Position numbers and translations under genes: made by a program. Below are positions 23,618 through 30,368 of a stretch of DNA of 33,002 nt, piece after piece. The notes beneath the pieces were generated by a model that saw only the letters and a list, made by a program, of their open reading frames with translations, was not told the origin of the DNA and did not search any database. The DNA lies in the NCBI GenBank assembly GCA_017478205.1, contig JAFVDZ010000009.1:1-33002 (forward strand), read 5' to 3'. Each line of letters opens with the position of its first letter. The first letter of the stretch is position 1. Source of the DNA: Spirochaetales bacterium. Its GTDB lineage: Bacteria > Spirochaetota > Spirochaetia > Sphaerochaetales > Sphaerochaetaceae.

Positions 23618-23811
23618 AACAGAGACACTTGATTGTATTGATAATATCAATTGTCATACTCCTTTGGGGCTATGGCTTTGTCAAAGCCTCAATAGAAGTA
23701 AAGCAGGGCTTGAGCGACAAGGAGCTTGTGCAAGCAGCAGAGAGCGCCAATCCTGTTACCAAGAGTGGTTATATCACTTATCTACATAACAACACAGAGC
23801 TCTATAAATAA
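23614..23811 (+). CDS. Small single-pass membrane or exported protein, unknown function
   Basis: This 65-residue protein is not recognised. Residues 5-24 form a hydrophobic helix (LIVLIISIVILLWGYGF), followed by a polar tail of about 40 residues containing Lys, Asp and Glu. There is no lipobox Cys. AGAGGAATT before the ATG acts as ribosome binding site, and the ATGA overlap with the acylphosphatase gene argues that it is real and translated. A bidirectional terminator directly follows. Confidence 0.6.
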   Translation: MKQRHLIVLIISIVILLWGYGFVKASIEVKQGLSDKELVQAAESANPVTKSGYITYLHNNTELYK

Positions 23812-23815
23812 AAGG

Positions 23816-23832
23816 GGCATGCTAGGCATGCC
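23816..23832. terminator. Shared terminator between convergent genes
   Basis: GGCATGC and GCATGCC form a 7-bp stem with a 3-nt loop. T-rich tracts follow on both strands (GATGTTTT on plus, CCTTTTATTT on minus), so it can end both the small membrane gene and the glutathione peroxidase gene. Confidence 0.65.
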
Positions 23833-23840
23833 ATGATGTT

Positions 23841-24380
23841 TTAAAGAAGAGCCTTTATATCCTCTTCGAACTTCATTGGTTCGCTTGTTGGATCAAAGCG
23901 CTTTACTACGTTTCCTTCCCTATCTACAAGGAACTTGGTAAAATTCCACTTGATATCTTCCTTCTTCTTGCAGCTTGTGCTGATCTTCTTGATCATGGCC
24001 ATAGCTGCCTTTGCCTTTACACCCTCTATCTCTTCATCTGGCTGTGCCTGCTTGAGGAAGGTATATAGAGGCTCCTCTGTCTCACCATTTACATCGATCT
24101 TTGCCAGTTGATCAAACTGTGTCTTATATCTTGCAGTGCAGAACTCGTGGATTTCATCTTCTTCTCCTGGTGCCTGATGACCAAACTGGTTGCAAGGGAA
24201 ATCGAGAATCTCCAATCCCTTTTCGTGATACTTTTCATATAGTTCTTCAAGTCCCTTATATTGAGGTGTGAAACCACAGCCTGTGGCTGTATTTACAATT
24301 AAGAGGACCTTTCCCTTGAGAGTGGACATAGCCAATGTCTTTCCAAGGCGTGCCTTCACTGTGAAATCATAAATGCTCAT
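23841..24380 (-). CDS. Glutathione peroxidase-like thiol peroxidase
   Basis: This 179-residue cytosolic peroxidase reduces H2O2 and organic peroxides. Peroxidatic Cys35 lies in NTATGCGFTPQY, encoded by an ordinary Cys codon rather than a UGA selenocysteine. The tetrad partners are visible: Gln in FPCNQFGHQ, and Trp-Asn in IKWNFTKFLVDREG. Most bacterial members use thioredoxin rather than glutathione. Upstream AAGGAG fits the ATG. It is probably part of oxygen protection in an anaerobe. Confidence 0.93.
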   Translation of the reverse strand: MSIYDFTVKARLGKTLAMSTLKGKVLLIVNTATGCGFTPQYKGLEELYEKYHEKGLEILDFPCNQFGHQAPGEEDEIHEFCTARYKTQFDQLAKIDVNGETEEPLYTFLKQAQPDEEIEGVKAKAAMAMIKKISTSCKKKEDIKWNFTKFLVDREGNVVKRFDPTSEPMKFEEDIKALL

Positions 24381-24445
24381 ACATTGACTCCTTACTTACC
24401 CCTATTCTATTGCCTAGAGATAATTTTAGGAATAGAAAAATTCTA

Positions 24446-25717
24446 CTACACAGTCCAAGGAAGTTCGATGTTTGCAAGCTTCAGTTCATTGACGTCCTGA
24501 AGGTCATATACAATTCCATTCTCTTCCAGTTCTTCGAGGAAAGCATTCACAAAAACAGGACTAGAAAACACCTGCAGGAAATCAAGGGTGAAGCGACCAT
24601 TTACGGCAGATATTTCAACAGTAAGCCCATTAGATGCAGATGTTGTCCACAGTCTAAAATCACGGATATACTGTTCTGCTTCATGATAGTTTGCCTTGCC
24701 AACATAACTTACTGTGGCCGTGACGACTCTTTTTGCTAGAGTATTAACATAATGTGCCACCGCCAATCTATCCTGATCGCTCTCTTTTGACAGGAGCAAA
24801 CCATCAATCCCTTTGATGGAAGATACCCCCATCAGCACATTCTCTTCCTGTGTCTGATGAATAAGCATTTCTCGGAAAGCCATAGCCTGCTTACTAAGCG
24901 GTAAATCGCGTATCGAATCATTATACTCTAGAAAGGCTCCTCCAACTAGGCATTGATGTGCTAACGGTAAATGGAGCGCCTTTCTCTGATTTACACATAG
25001 TGTGATGCGAATGATATCATCTGCATCTGGATACAGTTTCGCAATAGCTCGGCTTAGGAGAAGAGAGACCATTTGTCCGGGGCTACTGTTGTTGTCCTGG
25101 ATGAATTTCATGAATTTGGCTTCGGAAATAGCGATACTGTATACGGTACCCCTATGGTCATTCTCCAAACCTGCCAAAGCTATAGGATTAAGAGCATCTG
25201 ACATCTTTTCATGTTGCTTGGGGTTTGGAAGATCATTCCTGATCACCAAAGGATCCTCCCACTCTTGAACGGATATCTCATCCCCAACTAGACGGATGCC
25301 TTCTTCTTTCAGCTTGACACCATACCTTTCGCTGCAATAGTAGAAAAGAAGTGTTCTCAGAATCTCATAAGCACCAGTCCCATCTGTCATGCCATGAAAC
25401 ACATCCATCATGATCCAGTTATCAGCCCAACTGAATGCAATCATGTGGTAATTGGCTTCCTTTGAGTTCAGTGAAACGCCATGAAGTGTATTTGCAATTA
25501 CAACAGGACGAAGGTTATCTTCAAAAATGTATTGTCCCTCTTTCTTCTTCAGTTCAACGCAGAAATATGGATATCTTTCCATAGTCAAATCCACAGCATG
25601 ACGAAGAATATCTGAATCAATCAAGTCACGCATACGCATCCTGACTCTGATATCATTTGGCTTATCTTTGCTTGTCACGTATAACATACGCAGTTCTGAA
25701 AATAACTTATGTTCCAT
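24446..25717 (-). CDS. Condensation/alcohol-acyltransferase-like protein (CAT superfamily)
   Basis: This 423-residue protein shows the chloramphenicol-acetyltransferase/condensation-domain motif HxxxDG as FHGMTDGTG (His108, Asp112) in the usual place after the first strand-helix unit, plus a mid-region ITLCVNQRKAL like the second half of such folds. Members join acyl groups to alcohols or amines from CoA or carrier thioesters. No carrier protein or adenylation domain lies beside it, so a stand-alone acyltransferase such as PapA or wax-ester-like enzymes is more likely than a peptide synthetase part. Substrates are unknown. I chose the ATG at 25717; an adjacent TTG is less likely. Unusually, it has no operon partner within 140 bp. 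Confidence 0.65.
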   Translation of the reverse strand: MEHKLFSELRMLYVTSKDKPNDIRVRMRMRDLIDSDILRHAVDLTMERYPYFCVELKKKEGQYIFEDNLRPVVIANTLHGVSLNSKEANYHMIAFSWADNWIMMDVFHGMTDGTGAYEILRTLLFYYCSERYGVKLKEEGIRLVGDEISVQEWEDPLVIRNDLPNPKQHEKMSDALNPIALAGLENDHRGTVYSIAISEAKFMKFIQDNNSSPGQMVSLLLSRAIAKLYPDADDIIRITLCVNQRKALHLPLAHQCLVGGAFLEYNDSIRDLPLSKQAMAFREMLIHQTQEENVLMGVSSIKGIDGLLLSKESDQDRLAVAHYVNTLAKRVVTATVSYVGKANYHEAEQYIRDFRLWTTSASNGLTVEISAVNGRFTLDFLQVFSSPVFVNAFLEELEENGIVYDLQDVNELKLANIELPWTV

Positions 25718-25859
25718 CAATCTCTCTCATCTATCCTTTATAGGAAACGATGAAAAGAATAGCTGACAAAGGATTGCTGTGTCCATAAAGGTTCAAACAG
25801 ATATCTTCCTATTTTCAGGTGCAAAAGCAATATAAAGTCAGAGAATCAAGTCTATATTT

Positions 25860-26360
25860 CTAACCGTCTGTTCGAGAAAGAGAGTGGACAAAATCCATTT
25901 TGGAAATATCTCTAGCTTCACTGTCATCAGAAAGATGCAGAGCATGCTTCTTCCCATCAAGATCTGCAGGTGTAGTTGCCACCATCTGGTTCTTCCTGTA
26001 ATTGAAAGTAAGATTTGGACCACTCTTGTGTCCATCTCCTATGATTATCTCATACTTGGAGAAGGCAAGTGCTCTTCTTATTCGTCCATTCTTTCTCTTG
26101 GACTCTTCGATGTGATAATCGATCCACACACCTTTTCTTATTGCATAGACTCCGACTATCTCGGTTACACCGTTGATGACATCCCCAATGGCAACTCTCC
26201 AGATGATCGCATGCGTGTAAATTCCATCGACCCAGTTATCCCTCTCTTCCTCGATAGCATGTACAGCTGCTTTGAGAGAGCTTTCCATGAAGACTACCTC
26301 TGAAAAGGAGTCACCCCTTTCATAGGAAGAGACGAAATAGATATATTCTGCTTCAGCCAT
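25860..26360 (-). CDS. Hypothetical protein of 166 residues
   Basis: I do not recognise this protein. It starts MAEAEYIYFVSSYERGDSFS with a clear AAGGGGG ribosome binding site 5-6 nt upstream. It is soluble, mixed alpha/beta by composition, acidic in the first half and basic around residues 85-120. There is no signal peptide or membrane helix. The real-looking start site and unbroken frame support it as a gene. It lies alone between the acyltransferase and the broken GNAT gene. Confidence 0.6.
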   Translation of the reverse strand: MAEAEYIYFVSSYERGDSFSEVVFMESSLKAAVHAIEEERDNWVDGIYTHAIIWRVAIGDVINGVTEIVGVYAIRKGVWIDYHIEESKRKNGRIRRALAFSKYEIIIGDGHKSGPNLTFNYRKNQMVATTPADLDGKKHALHLSDDSEARDISKMDFVHSLSRTDG

Positions 26361-26601
26361 AAAGTTCCCCCTTAAAACACTATAGCGTCGTTAAATTACA
26401 TCAGATCTTCTTTTCAAGAAGAACAAGATCTACACCAGCAATACCATTGAAAGAGCAAGGAATTATACCAGCCTCTTCATACCCGAGTTTCCTGTAAAGA
26501 CATCTTGCTCGAGTGTTTATCTTGTTCGTATCCATTCTCAGGACCTTTGCGCACTGCCTCTTTGCTTTCTCTTCATAGAATTTCACAAAGGCACTGCCAT
26601 A

Positions 26602-26629
26602 GCCTTTTCCATTCACTCGTGGGTCGAGC
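26602..26629 (-). repeat. 28-bp direct repeat, copy 1, inside the GNAT gene
   Basis: Positions 26602-26629 equal 26663-26690 base for base and encode DPRVNGKG in the downstream frame. The copies are separated by 33 bp of unique sequence. Confidence 0.9.
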
Positions 26630-26662
26630 CAAATAAGGCTTCCAATCAACATCCTTCCCTTT

Positions 26663-26690
26663 GCCTTTTCCATTCACTCGTGGGTCGAGC
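26663..26690 (-). repeat. 28-bp direct repeat, copy 2, inside the GNAT gene
   Basis: Identical to 26602-26629 and encoding DPRVNGKG in the upstream frame. Recombination or slippage between the copies would delete 61 bp and repair the gene. Confidence 0.9.
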
Positions 26691-26983
26691 GTCAGCGTAT
26701 GCATGACAAACACTTCTTCACTCTTTGCTTCATAGGCCCAGGAAGCTTTGCTATAAACGTCCACCTGATGCTTATTAAGGACCGCTGAGCCTATCACAAC
26801 ATCATTATCGACAATGACGTAGAGATCATCACGAGAGAGCGCTTCTAGAGTTGTTTTTTCAGTTGGATAGACTCCTTTCTGCCATCCAATAGTAAGAATT
26901 CCCTCTTCTTCAAGATCATGGATGCTATCGTAAATCCTAACAACTGAGCGAATATCCTCTTTCTTTGCCTTTCTTATTTCCAT

Positions 26984-27005
26984 ATAAAAGCAAGGCTATG
27001 CCTTG
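26984..27005 (-). terminator. Terminator of the flavin reductase gene
   Basis: CAAGGC and GCCTTG form a perfect 6-bp stem with a 3-nt loop right after the stop, followed on the minus strand by CTTTTAT. It directly touches the start of the broken GNAT gene. Confidence 0.6.
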
Positions 27006-27008
27006 TCC

Positions 27009-27590
27009 TTATCTTATGAAGTTTGTTCTTTCCTTCTTCATTGGCTCAGGTGTTTTGATGCCTGCTTTCTTACCTGCTTCGATACTCTTGATGAGCCATG
27101 CCATATTTCTTCCAAGTACCTGAAGTGTCTCAACCCCTTCCTTGTCCTCGTATACATCTTCAGGCTTTGTTCCATGGACCATGTTCCAGTAATTTGATGA
27201 GACGATAGGCATCTCAGTTATAGTTGCATACTTATTTAGAACATCGAAAGTAGCTGTTGTACCAGCACGGCGTGCTGATGCAATAGATGCTGCTGGCTTC
27301 AATCTGAGTTCTGCTTTAGGGTTGTAGAAGAGTCTATCAAGCACAACCTGGATTTCACCAGATGGAGATGCATAGTAGACAGGAGATGCGAAGATAAAGC
27401 CATCTGCACTCTTAGTCTTTTCAACAAGTTCCTTTACTAGCTCATCAAGAGACCCATCCACTGCCCTCTTTCCAATAAAGCAGATTTCACTATCAATACC
27501 TTCCTTGGCCAAGGCCTCAGCAACAACAGAGAGTGCAGTATAGGTACAGCCTTTCTCTCTTCTGCTTCCATTTATCATCAAAACCTTCAT
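27009..27590 (-). CDS. Flavodoxin-fold NAD(P)H-dependent FMN reductase
   Basis: This 193-residue cytosolic flavoprotein belongs to the NADPH-dependent FMN reductase/flavodoxin family. The phosphate-binding loop is MKVLMINGSRREKGCTYTAL, and the flavin-contact stretch is ASPVYYASPSGEIQVVLDRL. Such proteins reduce flavins, quinones or nitro compounds; the substrate is unknown. I chose the ATG at 27590 because GAGGAG lies just upstream and the fold begins there; an earlier start at 27647 would run through the promoter. It has its own promoter and terminator. Confidence 0.88.
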   Translation of the reverse strand: MKVLMINGSRREKGCTYTALSVVAEALAKEGIDSEICFIGKRAVDGSLDELVKELVEKTKSADGFIFASPVYYASPSGEIQVVLDRLFYNPKAELRLKPAASIASARRAGTTATFDVLNKYATITEMPIVSSNYWNMVHGTKPEDVYEDKEGVETLQVLGRNMAWLIKSIEAGKKAGIKTPEPMKKERTNFIR

Positions 27591-27609
27591 AATTATCTCC
27601 TCTATAACC

Positions 27610-27638
27610 ATTATAGCAGATGCCAAAGAAAAGGTGAA
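27610..27638 (-). promoter_or_regulatory. Promoter of the flavin reductase gene
   Basis: The minus strand carries an extended -10, TGCTATAAT (hexamer at 27615-27610), and TTCACC 17 bp upstream. The -35 lies within the tail of the ligase terminator. Confidence 0.6.
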
Positions 27639-27664
27639 ACTGCCCACAGTGAAGTGAGCAGTTT
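27637..27664 (-). terminator. Terminator of the HTH-cupin-ligase gene
   Basis: On the minus strand AAACTGCTCAC pairs with GTGGGCAGTTT (one wobble) around a 6-nt loop, followed by CACCTTTTCTTT. Confidence 0.7.
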
Positions 27665-27672
27665 ATATTTCC

Positions 27673-29964
27673 TTACAGCTTTGCACGTATGATCTTTCCA
27701 CTTGTAGTCTTTGGAAGCTCGTCACGGAAGACTACCAGTCTTGGATACTTGTATGGTGCTGTATGCTCCTTTACATAGTTCTGGATCTCTTTCTTGAGCT
27801 CCTCAGTTGGTTGGGTATCCTTCGTAAGTACAATGGATGCCTTGACTATCTGTCCTCTGACTGGGTCTGGAGAAGCAGAAACACCACATTCCATGACATA
27901 TGGAAGCTCCATGATGACAGATTCGATTTCAAATGGTCCAATTCTGTAACCAGAGGATTTGATCATATCATCGGTCCTTCCAACATACCAATAGTAGCCA
28001 TCCTCATCCATCCACGCAGTGTCTCCAGTATGATAATAGCCATCGTGACAGACCTGTGCTGTCTTCTCCTCATCGTTATAGTAGCCCACAAAGAGACCAC
28101 ATGGCCTACCTTTCTTGATATTGACTACGATTTCACCAGTTTCTCCAACAGGGACGCTCTTTCCATCCTTGTCGACAAGAGAGATATCGTAGATAGGAGC
28201 AGGCTTGCCCATTGAACCCACCTTGTGTCCTGCTCTGACAAGATTTCCTATCATCATGGTGCTTTCGCTCTGGCCAAAGCCTTCATGAATCTTAAGCCCT
28301 GTCAGCTTCTCGAACTGGCGGTAGACCTCTGGGTTGAGAGCCTCACCTGCAGTTGTCATGCGCCTGACCGAAGAGAAATCATACTTCGACAAGTCTTCCT
28401 TTATCATCATCCTGAGCATGGTTGGAGGTGCACAGAAGCTGGTAATCTGGTACTTGGCAAACATAGGCATGATATCGGCAGCATTGAAGCGATCGAAGTC
28501 ATAGACAAAGGTTGCGCATTCGGCAAGCCACTGACCATAGAGCTTTCCCCACATGGCCTTTGCCCATCCTGTGTCGCTTATGGTGAAGTGCAAGCCATCT
28601 TCCTTTGCACAATGCCAATACTTTGCAGTGTGGAAGTGTCCAAGAGGATATTTATGGTTGTGAGCTGCAATCTTTGGAAAGCCTGAAGTTCCAGATGTGA
28701 AGAACATCAGGAGAAGATCATCACCACATGGACTGTTTTCATTCTTGCGGAAACTGGATGTGAACATCTTGTATTCCTCATCGAAGCTTCTCCAGCCTTC
28801 ACGACTTGAGTTCACTATCAGCTTATGCTTCAAGGAAGGACAGTTCTTCTCAGCCTCTTCTACATGCTGAGGAATACCATCATCGCTTGTACAGATTACA
28901 GCACTTATGCCAGCTGCGTTGATCCTGTATTCGATATCATGTGCAAGCAGTTGATTGGTTGCAGGAATTGCAATGGCACCTAGCTTGTTGAGGCCTAGCA
29001 TTGCAAACCAGAACTGATAGTGGCGCTTGAGGATCAGCATGACCCTATCGCCCTTCTTTATTCCAAGGCTCTTGAAATAGTTTGCACACCTTCCCGATTC
29101 CTTCTTCATGTTGTTGAATGAAAAGCGTCTTTCCGTCTTGTCCTTGGAAACATGCAGCATTGCAAGCTTATCTGGCTCTCTCCTTGCTATCTCATCAACG
29201 ACATCGAAAGCGAAGTTGAATTTCTCGGTATTCTTGAATTGGATATTTACAGGAGTTCCTCTCTCATTTAGTTCGACATCGATGAAGTTGTGCCAGATTC
29301 TTTTTGAATCATCGACCTTCTGCAACTCCTGATATTGAGGAGAATAGGTAACAGGAGTGAGTTCAGGGATGGGTGCACCTGTCGGGTTGAGTACAATTGC
29401 ATAAAATTCGCAATCCTTTCCACCAGTTGCGATCATGCCATGTGGTGTAGATGAGCCAAAATATATGGAATCTCCAGGACCAAGAGTAGTGCGATGCTCT
29501 CCGACCTGTACAAGGAGACTTCCATTTATGACGATATCAAGCTCCTGACCATCATGGCTTGTTAGCTCTATATCCCTATGCTGAGCTTCCGGGTCATAGA
29601 CACTCTTGACATACAAAGGCTCTGCAATCCTGTTCTGGAAGGCATATGCAAGATTGAAGTAGGTCATGCCATGGGCATTGGAAATTTCCTGCCCCTTTCC
29701 TGCACGTGTGACGGTGAAGGATTTGAGGGTTGGGCTGTGACCTTCGATGATATCGGTAACATCGACACCCAAAGCAAGAGCACATCGATAGATGAAGGTG
29801 AAGTTCAAGTCCCCCTTTCCCGACTCGCATGCAAGATATTCCTCTCTGCTTGTCTGTGTCTTTGCTGCCATTTCATAGGTAGTCAAACCCTCGATTTCCC
29901 TGAGTTCCTTTATTCTCGCAGCCATCTCCTGAATCTTGAAATCCAGACCTGTGATATGAGCCAT
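27673..29964 (-). CDS. Fusion of XRE-type HTH, cupin sensor and AMP-forming acyl-CoA ligase
   Basis: This 763-residue protein has three parts. Residues 11-70 are an XRE helix-turn-helix (LTTYEMAAKTQTSREEYLAC then ESGKGDL). Residues 120-195 are a cupin barrel with His137, Glu141 and His175 as possible metal or ligand contacts (SHDGQELDIVINGSL, STPHGMIA). From about 250 to 763 runs a ligase of the medium-chain acyl-CoA synthetase type: P-loop FTSGTSGFPK, GFGQSESTMM, hinge GRTDDMIKSSGYRIG and catalytic Lys757 in TSGKIIRAKL. It would activate a carboxylic acid to acyl-AMP and then acyl-CoA. HTH-cupin proteins are normally separate regulators; here sensor and enzyme are one chain. I chose the ATG at 29964, 3 nt after GGGAGGAG. 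A T-box riboswitch precedes it. Confidence 0.88.
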   Translation of the reverse strand: MAHITGLDFKIQEMAARIKELREIEGLTTYEMAAKTQTSREEYLACESGKGDLNFTFIYRCALALGVDVTDIIEGHSPTLKSFTVTRAGKGQEISNAHGMTYFNLAYAFQNRIAEPLYVKSVYDPEAQHRDIELTSHDGQELDIVINGSLLVQVGEHRTTLGPGDSIYFGSSTPHGMIATGGKDCEFYAIVLNPTGAPIPELTPVTYSPQYQELQKVDDSKRIWHNFIDVELNERGTPVNIQFKNTEKFNFAFDVVDEIARREPDKLAMLHVSKDKTERRFSFNNMKKESGRCANYFKSLGIKKGDRVMLILKRHYQFWFAMLGLNKLGAIAIPATNQLLAHDIEYRINAAGISAVICTSDDGIPQHVEEAEKNCPSLKHKLIVNSSREGWRSFDEEYKMFTSSFRKNENSPCGDDLLLMFFTSGTSGFPKIAAHNHKYPLGHFHTAKYWHCAKEDGLHFTISDTGWAKAMWGKLYGQWLAECATFVYDFDRFNAADIMPMFAKYQITSFCAPPTMLRMMIKEDLSKYDFSSVRRMTTAGEALNPEVYRQFEKLTGLKIHEGFGQSESTMMIGNLVRAGHKVGSMGKPAPIYDISLVDKDGKSVPVGETGEIVVNIKKGRPCGLFVGYYNDEEKTAQVCHDGYYHTGDTAWMDEDGYYWYVGRTDDMIKSSGYRIGPFEIESVIMELPYVMECGVSASPDPVRGQIVKASIVLTKDTQPTEELKKEIQNYVKEHTAPYKYPRLVVFRDELPKTTSGKIIRAKL

Positions 29965-29975
29965 ATTCTCCTCCC

Positions 29976-30232
29976 AAAAAAAATACTCGCCCCAAATAAA
30001 CTTTGAGACGAGTATATTACCCGCGGTACCACTCAAATTGCGTAGTTTCCTACGCCTCTTTCAGAGTCCTACAACTCCTATGTCCTAACGCGACAGATTC
30101 GGAAATGCTCTACTTGCCTTATCGGCTTTCTGCATTTCAGCTCGGGAGCGACAGTCTTTTCGCCATCACCTACGGTTCGCACCACCCACCGCCTCTCTCC
30201 TGGCTATTCGAAAAAACACTCTCCGTCAATGC
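29976..30232 (-). promoter_or_regulatory. T-box riboswitch controlling the HTH-cupin-ligase gene
   Basis: The minus-strand leader carries the T-box sequence GAGTGGTACCGCGG (30034-30021). GAGT pairs with ACTC to form the antiterminator. The competing terminator is an 11-bp stem, ATACTCGTCTC (30015-30005) with GGGGCGAGTAT (29993-29983), followed by T8, and they share ATACTC. A stem III hairpin, GCGTAG-GAAA-CTACGC, precedes the T-box. Stem I is closed by GCATT/AATGC and has the GAGC kink-turn element before TGAAATG. Hand alignment with glyQS places GTC (30152-30150) followed by G in the specifier position, which would mean valine. Uncharged tRNA would allow transcription into the ligase gene. 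The T-box and terminator are clear; the specifier is tentative. Confidence 0.88.
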
Positions 30233-30248
30233 TTTTAAATTTTTTTCC

Positions 30249-30277
30249 AATTTACACGCAAAGAATCATTTATGCAA
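30249..30277 (-). promoter_or_regulatory. Weak promoter candidate of the T-box transcript
   Basis: On the minus strand TTGCAT (30277-30272) and TAAATT (30254-30249) are 17 bp apart. Hexamer matches are only moderate, but the position just before stem I is right. Confidence 0.35.
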
Positions 30278-30285
30278 CAGATAAG

Positions 30286-30313
30286 TTTTGTTATGAATAT
30301 TTTTGTAACAAAA
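30286..30313. repeat. Inverted repeat upstream of the T-box promoter
   Basis: TTTTGTTA (30286-30293) and TAACAAAA (30306-30313) are perfect 8-bp arms 12 bp apart, ending 9 bp from the candidate -35. This is a possible operator for a dimeric regulator; the HTH domain of the downstream protein is one candidate. Confidence 0.4.
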
Positions 30314-30340
30314 TCTACAGTACATGTTCAATTTGAATGA

Positions 30341-30360
30341 GGGCTGCGTTATCACAGCCC
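30341..30360 (-). terminator. Hairpin after pyruvate kinase
   Basis: On the minus strand GGGCTG and CAGCCC form a 6-bp stem with an 8-nt loop, 8 nt after the pyk stop. The following TCATTCAAATT is only weakly T-rich. Confidence 0.5.
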
Positions 30361-30368
30361 TATATCAC

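Larger units (their letters stand above)
26401..26983 (-). pseudogene. GNAT acetyltransferase broken by a 61-bp insertion
   Basis: Two overlapping frames together make one GNAT. The 5' frame (from 26983) runs MEIRKAKKEDIRSVVRIYDS to VMHTLTLDPRVNGKG, the acetyl-CoA-binding R-x-x-G-x-G loop, and then goes off frame. The 3' frame (to 26401) resumes DPRVNGKGYGSAFVKFYEE and ends with the usual ARCLYRKLGYEEAGII. The coding DNA for DPRVNGKG is present twice, as 28-bp direct repeats 61 bp apart. Removing exactly 61 bp restores one 173-residue protein of normal family length; 61 is not a multiple of three, so the gene is off as it stands. The start abuts the terminator of the upstream gene and lacks a ribosome binding site, which adds to doubt about expression. 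Confidence 0.8.

Noticed and set aside
23841-24380. Selenocysteine in the glutathione peroxidase
   Set aside because: The active-site codon is an ordinary Cys codon, with no in-frame TGA.
30003-30284. Plus-strand open frame across the T-box leader
   Set aside because: The sequence is explained by conserved T-box RNA structure on the other strand; the peptide resembles nothing and has no ribosome binding site.
30286-30313. Rex (redox repressor) site
   Set aside because: The arms look TTGTTA-like, but the 12-bp spacing is too wide for the Rex operator.
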